A stretch of 5,286 bases of DNA from an uncultured Steroidobacteraceae bacterium (GTDB lineage: Bacteria; Pseudomonadota; Gammaproteobacteria; Steroidobacterales; Steroidobacteraceae). The stretch is taken from positions 1 through 5,286 of the forward strand of contig CATPBQ010000248.1 in the NCBI GenBank assembly GCA_955652795.1, given 5' to 3'. Of this stretch, positions 1 to 5,286 are shown piece by piece. How positions within the stretch are numbered: position 1 is the first letter of the stretch; every line of letters begins with the position of its first letter. The notes under the pieces are model-generated. The model was not told the DNA's origin. It worked only from the letters and a program-made list of their open reading frames with translations, and ran no database searches. The position numbers were made by a program, and so were the translations under genes.

Positions 1-599
1 CCGTAGCGGTGCACGCGCAGGGGGTGGAGGGCACCGACTACCGCAAGATCGAGCCGCCCCAGCCGACCATGAGCCCGGGGAAAATCGAGGTCATCGAGTT
101 CTTCTCCTACATGTGCCCGCATTGCAGCGAGTTCTACCCCTTGGTCACCACCTGGGCGGCGATGCTTCCCAAGAACGTAGAGTTCCGGCGCGTGCCGGTC
201 GGCTTCAACCGCCCGGCGTGGATCAACCTCGCGCGCGCTTACTACTCGCTGCAGGCGAGCGGCGACCTGGACAAGCTGGACGGTGCGCTGTTTCACGCGA
301 TCCACGATGAGCACCTGCAGCTCTTCGACGAGCCCAGCCTCGCGGACTGGGTGGGCAAGCACGGCGGCCATGCCGAGCAGTTCACCGCCGCCTATACCTC
401 CTTCGGCGTCAACAACCAGACGATACAGGCCGATCAGATGGTCGAGAATTACCGGATCGACGCGGTTCCGACGATGGCGGTCAACGGCGAGTACCTGGCG
501 ATGGGCAAGCAGTTCGCCGAAATTCTCGCCAACACCGACCGCCTGATTGACCAGGCGCAAGCGCAAGCGCGCGCCGCGGGCACGGCAAAACACAAGTAA
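1..599 (+). CDS. dsbA: Thiol:disulfide interchange protein DsbA, 5'-truncated by the window edge
   Basis: Periplasmic oxidase that donates disulfide bonds to secreted proteins and is normally re-oxidised by DsbB. Seen: the reading frame is open from the left edge to a TAA at 597-599. The thioredoxin-fold motif FFSYMCPHC puts the active-site CPHC at 114-125, and the cis-proline loop reads AVPTM with its Pro codon at 468-470. CPHC is the same dipeptide context as in E. coli DsbA. The first codons read VAVHAQGVEG. VHA followed by Q fits a signal peptidase I site (small residues at -3 and -1), so these are probably the last residues of a signal peptide. The GTG at position 9 is therefore unlikely to be the start; the true start lies left of the window. 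The mature part is about 193 residues, normal for DsbA. The C-terminus is an Ala/Gln/Lys-rich tail. The gene is convergent with the MCC alpha gene and 2 bases from it, with no functional link apparent. Confidence 0.93.
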   Translation, partial: VAVHAQGVEGTDYRKIEPPQPTMSPGKIEVIEFFSYMCPHCSEFYPLVTTWAAMLPKNVEFRRVPVGFNRPAWINLARAYYSLQASGDLDKLDGALFHAIHDEHLQLFDEPSLADWVGKHGGHAEQFTAAYTSFGVNNQTIQADQMVENYRIDAVPTMAVNGEYLAMGKQFAEILANTDRLIDQAQAQARAAGTAKHK

Positions 600-601
600 G
601 A

Positions 602-1519
602 TCACGGCGCGATCGGAGGCTCGCGCGCCAGCTCCAGCAGCTCGCTCGCCTCGGGCACACGATCGCCGCGGGCGAAGTGAATCATCCCTACCGTGCCCGC
701 GTAAGGGGCGGTGATGGTGTGTTCCATTTTCATCGCTTCGATCACCATGAGCACGTCCCCGGCGGCGACTTTCTGTCCCACGGCGACCGGCACCGACACC
801 ACTACGCCGGGCAGGGGCGTGCTCAGGCCGCCGCTGGCGGCACTCGCCGCGAACTCGCGCGTCCGCGGGTCCTCCAGCAGCAGGTCGTACTGCTCATCGG
901 CAGTCCACAGATACACACGCGCGCCGTCCAGGTAGTAACGTGCCTGCCGGCGCCGCTCATCGATGCGTGCCGCGACCACTGCGCCGCTGCACATCGCGTC
1001 GCTGAGCGGCAGGCGCGCACCCTCATCGACGGTCACGGCGGCGGGCTTGCCGTGGAGGTATTCGAGCTCCACCGCATGCGTGTGCCCGCGCCAGGAGAAG
1101 CTGTAAGCGACCCGCGCCGGGAGGTTGGGGGTAAAGCCATCGGCCAGGTCCCAGGGGTTGCCCGCCCCGGGCTCGCGCACCGCGGCGCCGCCGCCACTCT
1201 CACCGTGCAGGGCGAGCGCCGCCAGGATGAGCGCCTCGGGGGCGGCGGTGCGAGGGCCGGCAAACTCCGCCCCACCCTGATCGAGCAAGGCGATGTTGTG
1301 CCGCACTTCAAGAAAGCGCGGCGAGCGCAGGATGCGGCGCAGCCAGCGCTCGTTGGTGTGTACGCCCGCGGCCAGGGTCTGTGTCAGCGCCGATGCGAGC
1401 CGCGCGGCCGCCTGCTCGCGAGTGGGCGCCCAGGCGATGATCTTGCCGAGGAGTGAATCGTAGCAGTCCGGAACCGTATCGCCGCTGGCAAAGCCGGCGT
1501 CCACGCGCACCGACTGCAT
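602..1519 (-). CDS. C-terminal fragment of MCC alpha: end of biotin carboxylase, linker and biotinyl domain (305 aa)
   Basis: This is the downstream open part of the interrupted MCC alpha gene, in the same frame as the upstream part. It begins with VRVDAGFASGDTV and YDSLLGKIIAW (residues 20-30 from the ATG at 1519), the family's usual C-terminal biotin carboxylase segment. An Ala-rich linker and a beta-rich region at about 122-220 follow, then the biotinyl/lipoyl-type domain at about 230-298 with VIEAMKMEH, biotin Lys264. The ATG at 1519 is simply the first ATG after the TGA, ten codons on. I see no Shine-Dalgarno sequence before it, so independent translation would depend on reinitiation. 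The nine codons between the TGA and this ATG read ALQVLEWPH and also look like genuine MCC alpha sequence, so the true coding region extends back through the stop. Confidence 0.72.
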   Translation of the reverse strand: MQSVRVDAGFASGDTVPDCYDSLLGKIIAWAPTREQAAARLASALTQTLAAGVHTNERWLRRILRSPRFLEVRHNIALLDQGGAEFAGPRTAAPEALILAALALHGESGGGAAVREPGAGNPWDLADGFTPNLPARVAYSFSWRGHTHAVELEYLHGKPAAVTVDEGARLPLSDAMCSGAVVAARIDERRRQARYYLDGARVYLWTADEQYDLLLEDPRTREFAASAASGGLSTPLPGVVVSVPVAVGQKVAAGDVLMVIEAMKMEHTITAPYAGTVGMIHFARGDRVPEASELLELAREPPIAP

Positions 1520-1546
1520 GTGCGGCCATTCGAGAACTTGCAGCGC

Positions 1547-2602
1547 TCAGGCGCTCGGTAGAAAGCCGCGCTCGGGATCCTCGGCACAGATGCGCGCCTC
1601 GATCGCGTGACCGTCAAAGCACACCTCGCTCTGCGACAGCGGCAGGTGCTCACCCGCGGCGACGCGCAACTGCCACTCGACCAGGTCGAGTCCGGTCACC
1701 GCCTCCGTGACCGTGTGTTCCACCTGCAGCCGCGTGTTCATTTCCATGAAGTAGAACTCGCCGCCGTCGAGCAGGAATTCGACGGTCCCGGCGCTCACGT
1801 AGCCGATCTCGCGTGCCACCACCAGCGCTGCGGCGCGCAGGCGCCCGCGCAGTTCCTCGGACAGCGCGGGTGCCGGCGCTTCTTCGATGAGCTTCTGATG
1901 ACGCCGCTGGGTGGAGCAGTCGCGCTCGCCCAGGTGCACGAAGTTGCCGTGCGTATCGGCAAACACCTGCACCTCGATGTGGCGCGGTGCCGGCAGATAA
2001 CGCTCCAGGAGCAGCGCCCCGTCGCCGAAGGCGCTCTCGGCGAGGCGGCGTGCGGCGGCGAGCGCCGCCGTCAGTTCGGAAGGCTCGCGCACGATCTGCA
2101 TGCCCTTGCCGCCACCCCCGGCCGCGGGTTTGATGATGAGCGGCAGCCCGGCGCGCTGCGCCTCGCGCGTGAGGTGCTCCAGGTCCTGCTCGGAGCCGGC
2201 GTACCCGGGCAGCACCGGCACGCCGGCCGCGCGCATGCGCGTCTTGGCGACGATCTTCGAACCCATCGCGGCGATGGCCGCGGCGGGCGGTCCGACGAAA
2301 ATGCGGCCGGCATCCGCGCACGCCTGGGCGAACCGCGCGTTCTCGGAGAGGAAGCCGTAGCCCGGATGGATCGCCTGCGCCCCGCTCGCGCGGGCGGCTT
2401 CGATGAGGCGCTCGATGCTGAGATAACTGTCGCGCGCCGCGGCGGGCCCGATCCGCACCGCCTCATCCGCTTCACGCACGTGGCGCGCGCCGGCGTCGGC
2501 GTCCGAGAACACCGCGATGGTGCGCAGCCCTAACCGGCGTGCGGTGCGGAAAATGCGGCAGGCTATCTCGCCGCGATTGGCGACCAGGAGACTGTTGATC
2601 AC
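1547..2602 (-). CDS. N-terminal fragment of MCC alpha: most of the biotin carboxylase domain (351 aa)
   Basis: This is the upstream open part of the interrupted MCC alpha gene. Biotin carboxylase landmarks, numbered from the GTG start: VANRGEIA at 7-14, HPGYGFLSEN at 79-88, Lys116, Lys158, the glycine-rich ATP loop GGGGKGM at 162-168, His208, the RRHQKLIEE stretch at 233-241, Glu275, Glu287 in MEMNTRLQVEH (286-296), Arg291, and Arg337 in EARICAEDP. These sit within one residue of the E. coli AccC numbering, so no catalytic position looks damaged. The fragment ends at ...RGFLPSA, about 100 residues before a biotin carboxylase domain normally ends, and it lacks the biotin-carrying domain. It would probably fold poorly and could not carry biotin itself. 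If translated at all, it is the product directly following MCC beta. Confidence 0.75.
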   Translation of the reverse strand: MINSLLVANRGEIACRIFRTARRLGLRTIAVFSDADAGARHVREADEAVRIGPAAARDSYLSIERLIEAARASGAQAIHPGYGFLSENARFAQACADAGRIFVGPPAAAIAAMGSKIVAKTRMRAAGVPVLPGYAGSEQDLEHLTREAQRAGLPLIIKPAAGGGGKGMQIVREPSELTAALAAARRLAESAFGDGALLLERYLPAPRHIEVQVFADTHGNFVHLGERDCSTQRRHQKLIEEAPAPALSEELRGRLRAAALVVAREIGYVSAGTVEFLLDGGEFYFMEMNTRLQVEHTVTEAVTGLDLVEWQLRVAAGEHLPLSQSEVCFDGHAIEARICAEDPERGFLPSA

Positions 2603-2606
2603 GGCG

Positions 2607-2612
2607 CCCTCC
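2607..2612 (-). promoter_or_regulatory. Ribosome binding site for MCC alpha
   Basis: On the minus strand GGAGGG lies 4 bases before the GTG at 2602. It is the only strong Shine-Dalgarno sequence in the 20-base gap after the beta gene stop (2623), and it decides the start over upstream in-frame ATG codons that lie inside the beta gene. Confidence 0.75.
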
Positions 2613-2622
2613 GCGGCTCGCC

Positions 2623-4227
2623 TTACATCCGGAACACGCCAAAGTGCGTCGGCTGTTGCGGCGCGTTGCGCACCGCTGCGAGCGACAACCCCAGCACGCG
2701 CCGCGTTTCGATGGGATCGATCACGCCATCGTCCCACAGGCGCGCCGAAGAATAATAGGGATGTCCCTGGCGCTCGTATTGCTCGCGGATCGGCTGCTTG
2801 AAGGCTTCCTCGTCCGCCGCCGGCCAGTCCCGGCCGGTGCCCCGCAACTGGTCACGCTTGACGGTCGCGAGCACGCTGGCGGCCTGCTCACCGCCCATGA
2901 CCGAGATGCGCGCGTTCGGCCACTGAAACAGCAGCCGGGGCGAATACGCCCGGCCGCACATGGCATAGTTCCCCGCGCCGTAGCTGCCGCCGATGATCAC
3001 GGTAAGCTTCGGCACCCCGGCGCAGGCCACCGCCGTGACCAGCTTCGCGCCGTCCTTGGCGATGCCGCCCGCTTCCGCGCGCCGCCCGACCATGAAGCCG
3101 GTGATGTTCTGCAGGAACAGCAGCGGAATCTGCTCCCGCGAGCACAGCTCGATGAAATGTGTCCCCTTGAGCGCGCTCTCGGAGAACAGCACGCCGTTGT
3201 TGGCGAGAATCCCGATCGGATAGCCGCACAGGTGCGCAAACCCGCATACCAGGGTGGTGCCGTAGAGCTGCTTGAACTCATCGAGCTCGGATGCGTCCAC
3301 GAGCCGCGCGATCACCTCGCGCACGTCGTAGGGCTTGCGCAGACTCGCCGGCAACACGCCGTAGAGCTCGGCCGGATCGTGGCGCGGATCGGCCGGCGTC
3401 TGCGGCGGCGCGCTGGCGGCGCCGCCCTTCAGGCGCGTGACGATGCGCCGCGCAATGGCGAGCGCGTGCGTATCGTTCTGCGCGTAGTGGTCGCACACGC
3501 CCGATTCGCGGCAGTGCACATCCGCGCCTCCGAGGGACTCCGCGTCAATGTCCTCGCCGGTCGCGGCCTTCACCAAGGGCGGGCCGCCGAGAAATACCCG
3601 CCCCTGGTTGCGCACGATCACGTTCTCATCCGACATCGCCGGCACGTACGCGCCGCCCGCGGTGCACGAGCCGTGCACCACCGAGATCTGCGCCACGCCG
3701 AGCGCCGACAGCGTCGCCTGGTTGTAGAAGATGCGGCCGAAGTTATCGCGGTCGGGAAACACTTCATCCTGCGCCGGCAGGAAAGCCCCGCCGCTCTCCA
3801 CCAGGTACACGCACGGCAGGCGATTGTCGCGCGCGATTTCCTGGGCGCGCAGGTGCTTCTTCACGGTGACCGGATAGTAGGTGCCGCCCTTGACGGTCGG
3901 GTCGTTCGCGACGATGACGCATTCGCGCCCGCCGATGCGGCCGATGCCGGTCACGACCCCGGCACAGGCGATCTCGCCGCCGTACATGCCGTGCGCGGCG
4001 AGCTGCGAGAACTCCAGGAACGCACTGCCGGTGTCGAGCAGCACGCGGATGCGCTCGCGCGCGGTGAGCTTGCCGGCCGCCTTGTGCTTGTCGGTGGCGG
4101 CCTTGGAGCCGCCGCGCGCCGCCCGGCTCGCCGCGCGCCGCAGATCCTCGACCAATGAGCGCATGGCGCGCGCGTTGTCCTGGAACTCCTGGGAGTGCAC
4201 ATCGACCCGAGTGCAGATGCGGGGCAT
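2623..4227 (-). CDS. liuB: 3-methylcrotonyl-CoA carboxylase beta (carboxyltransferase) subunit
   Basis: Transfers the carboxyl group from biotin on the alpha subunit to 3-methylcrotonyl-CoA, giving 3-methylglutaconyl-CoA in cytoplasmic leucine/isovalerate catabolism. It has 534 residues, the normal family length. Seen: the N-terminal family segment HSQEFQDNARAM (11-22), SQLAAHGMYGGE (74-85), VKGGTYYPVTVKKHLRAQEI (112-131), the N-domain loop GSCTAGGAYVPAMSDE (186-201), FLGGPPLVKAATGE (212-225), and the C-domain loop GGSYGAGNYAMCGRAYSP (413-430). The last residues, THFGVFRM, are a typical MCC beta ending and distinguish it from propionyl-CoA carboxylase beta. Start chosen by homology: ATG at 4227 (MPRICTRVD). 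The open frame runs on to 4476 but there overlaps the divergent dehydrogenase gene. No strong ribosome binding site precedes the ATG, and another ATG 15 bases upstream (4242) is out of frame. Probably co-transcribed with the alpha gene. Intact, with no missing residues noticed. Confidence 0.95.
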   Translation of the reverse strand: MPRICTRVDVHSQEFQDNARAMRSLVEDLRRAASRAARGGSKAATDKHKAAGKLTARERIRVLLDTGSAFLEFSQLAAHGMYGGEIACAGVVTGIGRIGGRECVIVANDPTVKGGTYYPVTVKKHLRAQEIARDNRLPCVYLVESGGAFLPAQDEVFPDRDNFGRIFYNQATLSALGVAQISVVHGSCTAGGAYVPAMSDENVIVRNQGRVFLGGPPLVKAATGEDIDAESLGGADVHCRESGVCDHYAQNDTHALAIARRIVTRLKGGAASAPPQTPADPRHDPAELYGVLPASLRKPYDVREVIARLVDASELDEFKQLYGTTLVCGFAHLCGYPIGILANNGVLFSESALKGTHFIELCSREQIPLLFLQNITGFMVGRRAEAGGIAKDGAKLVTAVACAGVPKLTVIIGGSYGAGNYAMCGRAYSPRLLFQWPNARISVMGGEQAASVLATVKRDQLRGTGRDWPAADEEAFKQPIREQYERQGHPYYSSARLWDDGVIDPIETRRVLGLSLAAVRNAPQQPTHFGVFRM

Positions 4228-4294
4228 GGGTGCTTGCCATGGTTGCCGGTTTGTCCGACAATCATACGATCCAGTCCGAGGACAAGGCAAGCCC
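4228..4294. promoter_or_regulatory. Divergent intergenic region with candidate promoters on both strands
   Basis: These 67 bases separate the start codons of MCC beta (-) and isovaleryl-CoA dehydrogenase (+) and must hold at least part of the control for both. Minus strand: TATGAT at 4266..4261 matches a sigma-70 -10 box at 5 of 6 bases, with TTGCCT at 4290..4285 as a weak -35 (4 of 6, spacer 18). Plus strand: TACGAT at 4265-4270 (4 of 6) with TTGCCG at 4243-4248 (4 of 6, spacer 16). The two -10 boxes overlap by two bases on opposite strands, so the promoters would compete for polymerase. The boxes are found by eye; the minus-strand one is the better. Confidence 0.4.
4251..4261. repeat. 11-base inverted repeat, candidate operator
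   Basis: TTGTC-C-GACAA is a perfect 5-1-5 palindrome. It sits between the candidate plus-strand -35 and -10 boxes and touches the candidate minus-strand -10 box, so a bound protein could affect both genes. Leucine catabolism genes in Proteobacteria are often under the MerR-family regulator LiuR, but I cannot match this short repeat to a known LiuR site. It could be chance. Confidence 0.3.
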
Positions 4295-5286
4295 ATGAGC
4301 ACGCTCGACTGCACCGACAGCGACTTCGGCCTGAGCGCCGAGCTCGAGGAAATCCGCCAGCAGGTGCGGCGCTTTGCCGCCGAGCAGATCGCCCCGCGGG
4401 CGGCCGAGATCGACCGCAGCAACGAATTCCCGCGCGACCTGTGGCCGGCGCTGGGCGCACAGGGCCTGCTCGGCATTACCGTGCCCGAGCGCTTCGGAGG
4501 CGCGCAGCTCGGCTATCTTGCGCACGTCGTCGTCATGGAGGAAATCTCGCGCGCTTCGGGCGCCGTGGGCCTCTCCTATGGCGCGCATTCCAACCTGTGC
4601 GTGAATCAGCTGCGGCTCAATGCCAACGACGCGCAGTGCGCCCGTTATCTGCCCCGGCTCGTGAGCGGCGAACACGTCGGGGCGCTCGCGATGTCGGAAC
4701 CCGGGGCGGGCTCGGACGTCGTCTCCATGCAATTGCGGGCCGAGAAGCGCGGCGACGGCTATGTGCTGAACGGCCGCAAGATGTGGATCACCAACGGCCC
4801 GGACGCGGATGTGTTCGTGGTGTATGCCAAGACCGACCCCGCTGCCGGAGCGCGCGGCATCAGCGCGTTCATCGTCGAGCGTGGCGAGCGCGGCTTCAGC
4901 ACTGCGCAGAAGCTCGACAAGCTCGGCATGCGCGGCTCAGGCACCTGCGAGCTGGTATTCGATGAGTGCCGCGTGCCGGGGGAAAACCTGCTCGGCACCG
5001 AGAACGGCGGCGTGCGCGTGCTGATGAGCGGCCTGGATTACGAGCGCGTGGTGCTCGCCGGCGGTTCCCTGGGACTGATGGCGGCGTCGCTCGATGTGGT
5101 GCTGCCCTACATCCGCGAACGCAAGCAGTTCGGCCAGCCGATCGGAACTTTTGAACTGATGCAGGGCAAGGTCGCCGACATGTACGCGGCACTCAACGCC
5201 TCGCGTGCCTACGTTTATGCCGTGGCGCGCGCCTGCGACGAGCGCACCGTACGGCGGCGCGACGCGGCGAGCTGCATCCTGTTCGC
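4295..5286 (+). CDS. liuA: Isovaleryl-CoA dehydrogenase, 3'-truncated by the window edge
   Basis: FAD-dependent acyl-CoA dehydrogenase that converts isovaleryl-CoA to 3-methylcrotonyl-CoA, the substrate of the adjacent MCC, and passes electrons to electron-transfer flavoprotein. The frame is open from ATG 4295 to the edge (330 codons; the family is about 385-390, so about 55-60 residues are missing). Seen: helical N-terminal domain with EEIRQQVRRFAAEQIAPRA, the acyl-CoA dehydrogenase signature AMSEPGAGSDV at 132-142, WITNG at 164-168, then KLGMRGSGTCELVFDECRVP. The stretch GLDYERVVLAGGSLGLM has Glu250 where isovaleryl-CoA dehydrogenases carry their catalytic base (Glu254 in the human enzyme), rather than the late Glu of medium-chain enzymes. 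QFGQPIGTFELMQGKVADMY and YVYAVARACDE also follow the isovaleryl type. AAGG at 4284-4287, 7 bases before the ATG, is a modest ribosome binding site. Divergent from the MCC genes. Confidence 0.95.
   Translation, partial: MSTLDCTDSDFGLSAELEEIRQQVRRFAAEQIAPRAAEIDRSNEFPRDLWPALGAQGLLGITVPERFGGAQLGYLAHVVVMEEISRASGAVGLSYGAHSNLCVNQLRLNANDAQCARYLPRLVSGEHVGALAMSEPGAGSDVVSMQLRAEKRGDGYVLNGRKMWITNGPDADVFVVYAKTDPAAGARGISAFIVERGERGFSTAQKLDKLGMRGSGTCELVFDECRVPGENLLGTENGGVRVLMSGLDYERVVLAGGSLGLMAASLDVVLPYIRERKQFGQPIGTFELMQGKVADMYAALNASRAYVYAVARACDERTVRRRDAASCILF

Larger units (their letters stand above)
602..2602 (-). pseudogene. liuD: 3-methylcrotonyl-CoA carboxylase alpha (biotin) subunit, interrupted by one in-frame TGA
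   Basis: The intact enzyme subunit carboxylates its own biotin using ATP and bicarbonate, then presents it to the beta subunit, which makes 3-methylglutaconyl-CoA in leucine breakdown. The region reads as one 666-residue protein in a single frame, the usual length for MCC alpha, except for TGA at 1549..1547 (codon 352). Order: biotin carboxylase domain from residue 1 to about 450, a linker/BT-like region around 480-580, and a biotinyl domain around 591-660 with AMKM and the biotin Lys625 (codon 730..728). Start chosen: GTG at 2602, giving MINSLLVANRGEIACR, typical of the family, with a strong ribosome binding site just upstream. The open frame extends further to 2737, but that part overlaps the end of the beta gene and is not protein-like. 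The final stop is TGA at 604..602. MCC alpha rather than propionyl- or acetyl-CoA carboxylase is inferred from the adjacent MCC beta and isovaleryl-CoA dehydrogenase genes. Whether the gene is truly inactive depends on the TGA being real. Confidence 0.88.

Noticed and set aside
543..590. GC-rich GCGCAAGCGC-type repetition near the end of dsbA
   Set aside because: It is explained by the Gln-Ala repeat in the DsbA C-terminal tail; no hairpin with a T run follows.
1547..1549. TGA read as selenocysteine or as a reassigned glycine codon
   Set aside because: The position is normally Gly in this family, not Cys, and biotin carboxylases are not known selenoproteins. The same gene also ends with TGA at 602-604, and a TGA=Gly code is known from Gracilibacteria/SR1-type bacteria, which this GC-rich aerobic gene set does not resemble.
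1607..2533. A 308-codon + strand open frame opposite the biotin carboxylase domain
   Set aside because: Low-complexity GC-driven composition with no family resemblance; the opposite strand carries clear catalytic motifs in order.
602..2602. A natural two-subunit split (separate biotin carboxylase and biotin carrier, as in AccC/AccB)
   Set aside because: The break falls inside the biotin carboxylase domain, about 100 residues before its end, not at a domain border. The downstream part has no ribosome binding site, and the frame is unbroken across the stop.
2644..4158. A 504-codon open frame on the + strand, antisense to MCC beta
   Set aside because: Its translation is rich in Arg, His and Ala with no recognisable motif, and it lies opposite a fully convincing conserved gene. 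Long antisense open frames are common in GC-rich DNA.
4262..4732. A 156-codon minus-strand open frame opposite the start of the dehydrogenase
   Set aside because: It overlaps the conserved N-terminal domain of isovaleryl-CoA dehydrogenase and the divergent promoter region, and its translation matches no family I know.

Overview
The window is GC-rich and gene-dense, with bacterial GTG/ATG starts and almost no intergenic DNA. It holds a DsbA with the classical CPHC active site next to genes for leucine/isovalerate breakdown. This suggests an aerobic, GC-rich member of the Pseudomonadota, possibly a gammaproteobacterium; that placement is a judgement from protein style only, as no marker gene is present.

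Layout. (1) Positions 1-599, + strand: 3' part of a periplasmic thiol:disulfide oxidoreductase (dsbA), whose start lies outside the window. (2) Positions 602-2602, - strand: biotin-containing alpha subunit of 3-methylcrotonyl-CoA carboxylase (MCC), broken by a single in-frame TGA at codon 352. It meets dsbA tail to tail with a 2-base gap. (3) Positions 2623-4227, - strand: intact MCC beta (carboxyltransferase) subunit, 20 bases upstream of the alpha gene and co-directional with it. (4) Positions 4228-4294: a 67-base divergent intergenic region with a candidate promoter facing each way and an 11-base inverted repeat between them. (5) Positions 4295-5286, + strand: isovaleryl-CoA dehydrogenase, cut by the right edge after 330 codons.

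How they work together. Isovaleryl-CoA (from leucine) is oxidised by the dehydrogenase to 3-methylcrotonyl-CoA. The MCC alpha/beta complex carboxylates that, using biotin, ATP and bicarbonate, to 3-methylglutaconyl-CoA. The next enzymes of the pathway (methylglutaconyl-CoA hydratase, HMG-CoA lyase) and a LiuR-type regulator are not in the window. DsbA is functionally unrelated.

The main anomaly is the TGA in the MCC alpha gene. Both sides are in the same frame and together make a normal 666-residue protein, with conserved biotin carboxylase residues before the stop and the biotinyl-lysine motif after it. This is either a very recent nonsense mutation or a sequence error. No new type of biological system is supported: the rest is known leucine catabolism in a somewhat unusual divergent arrangement.
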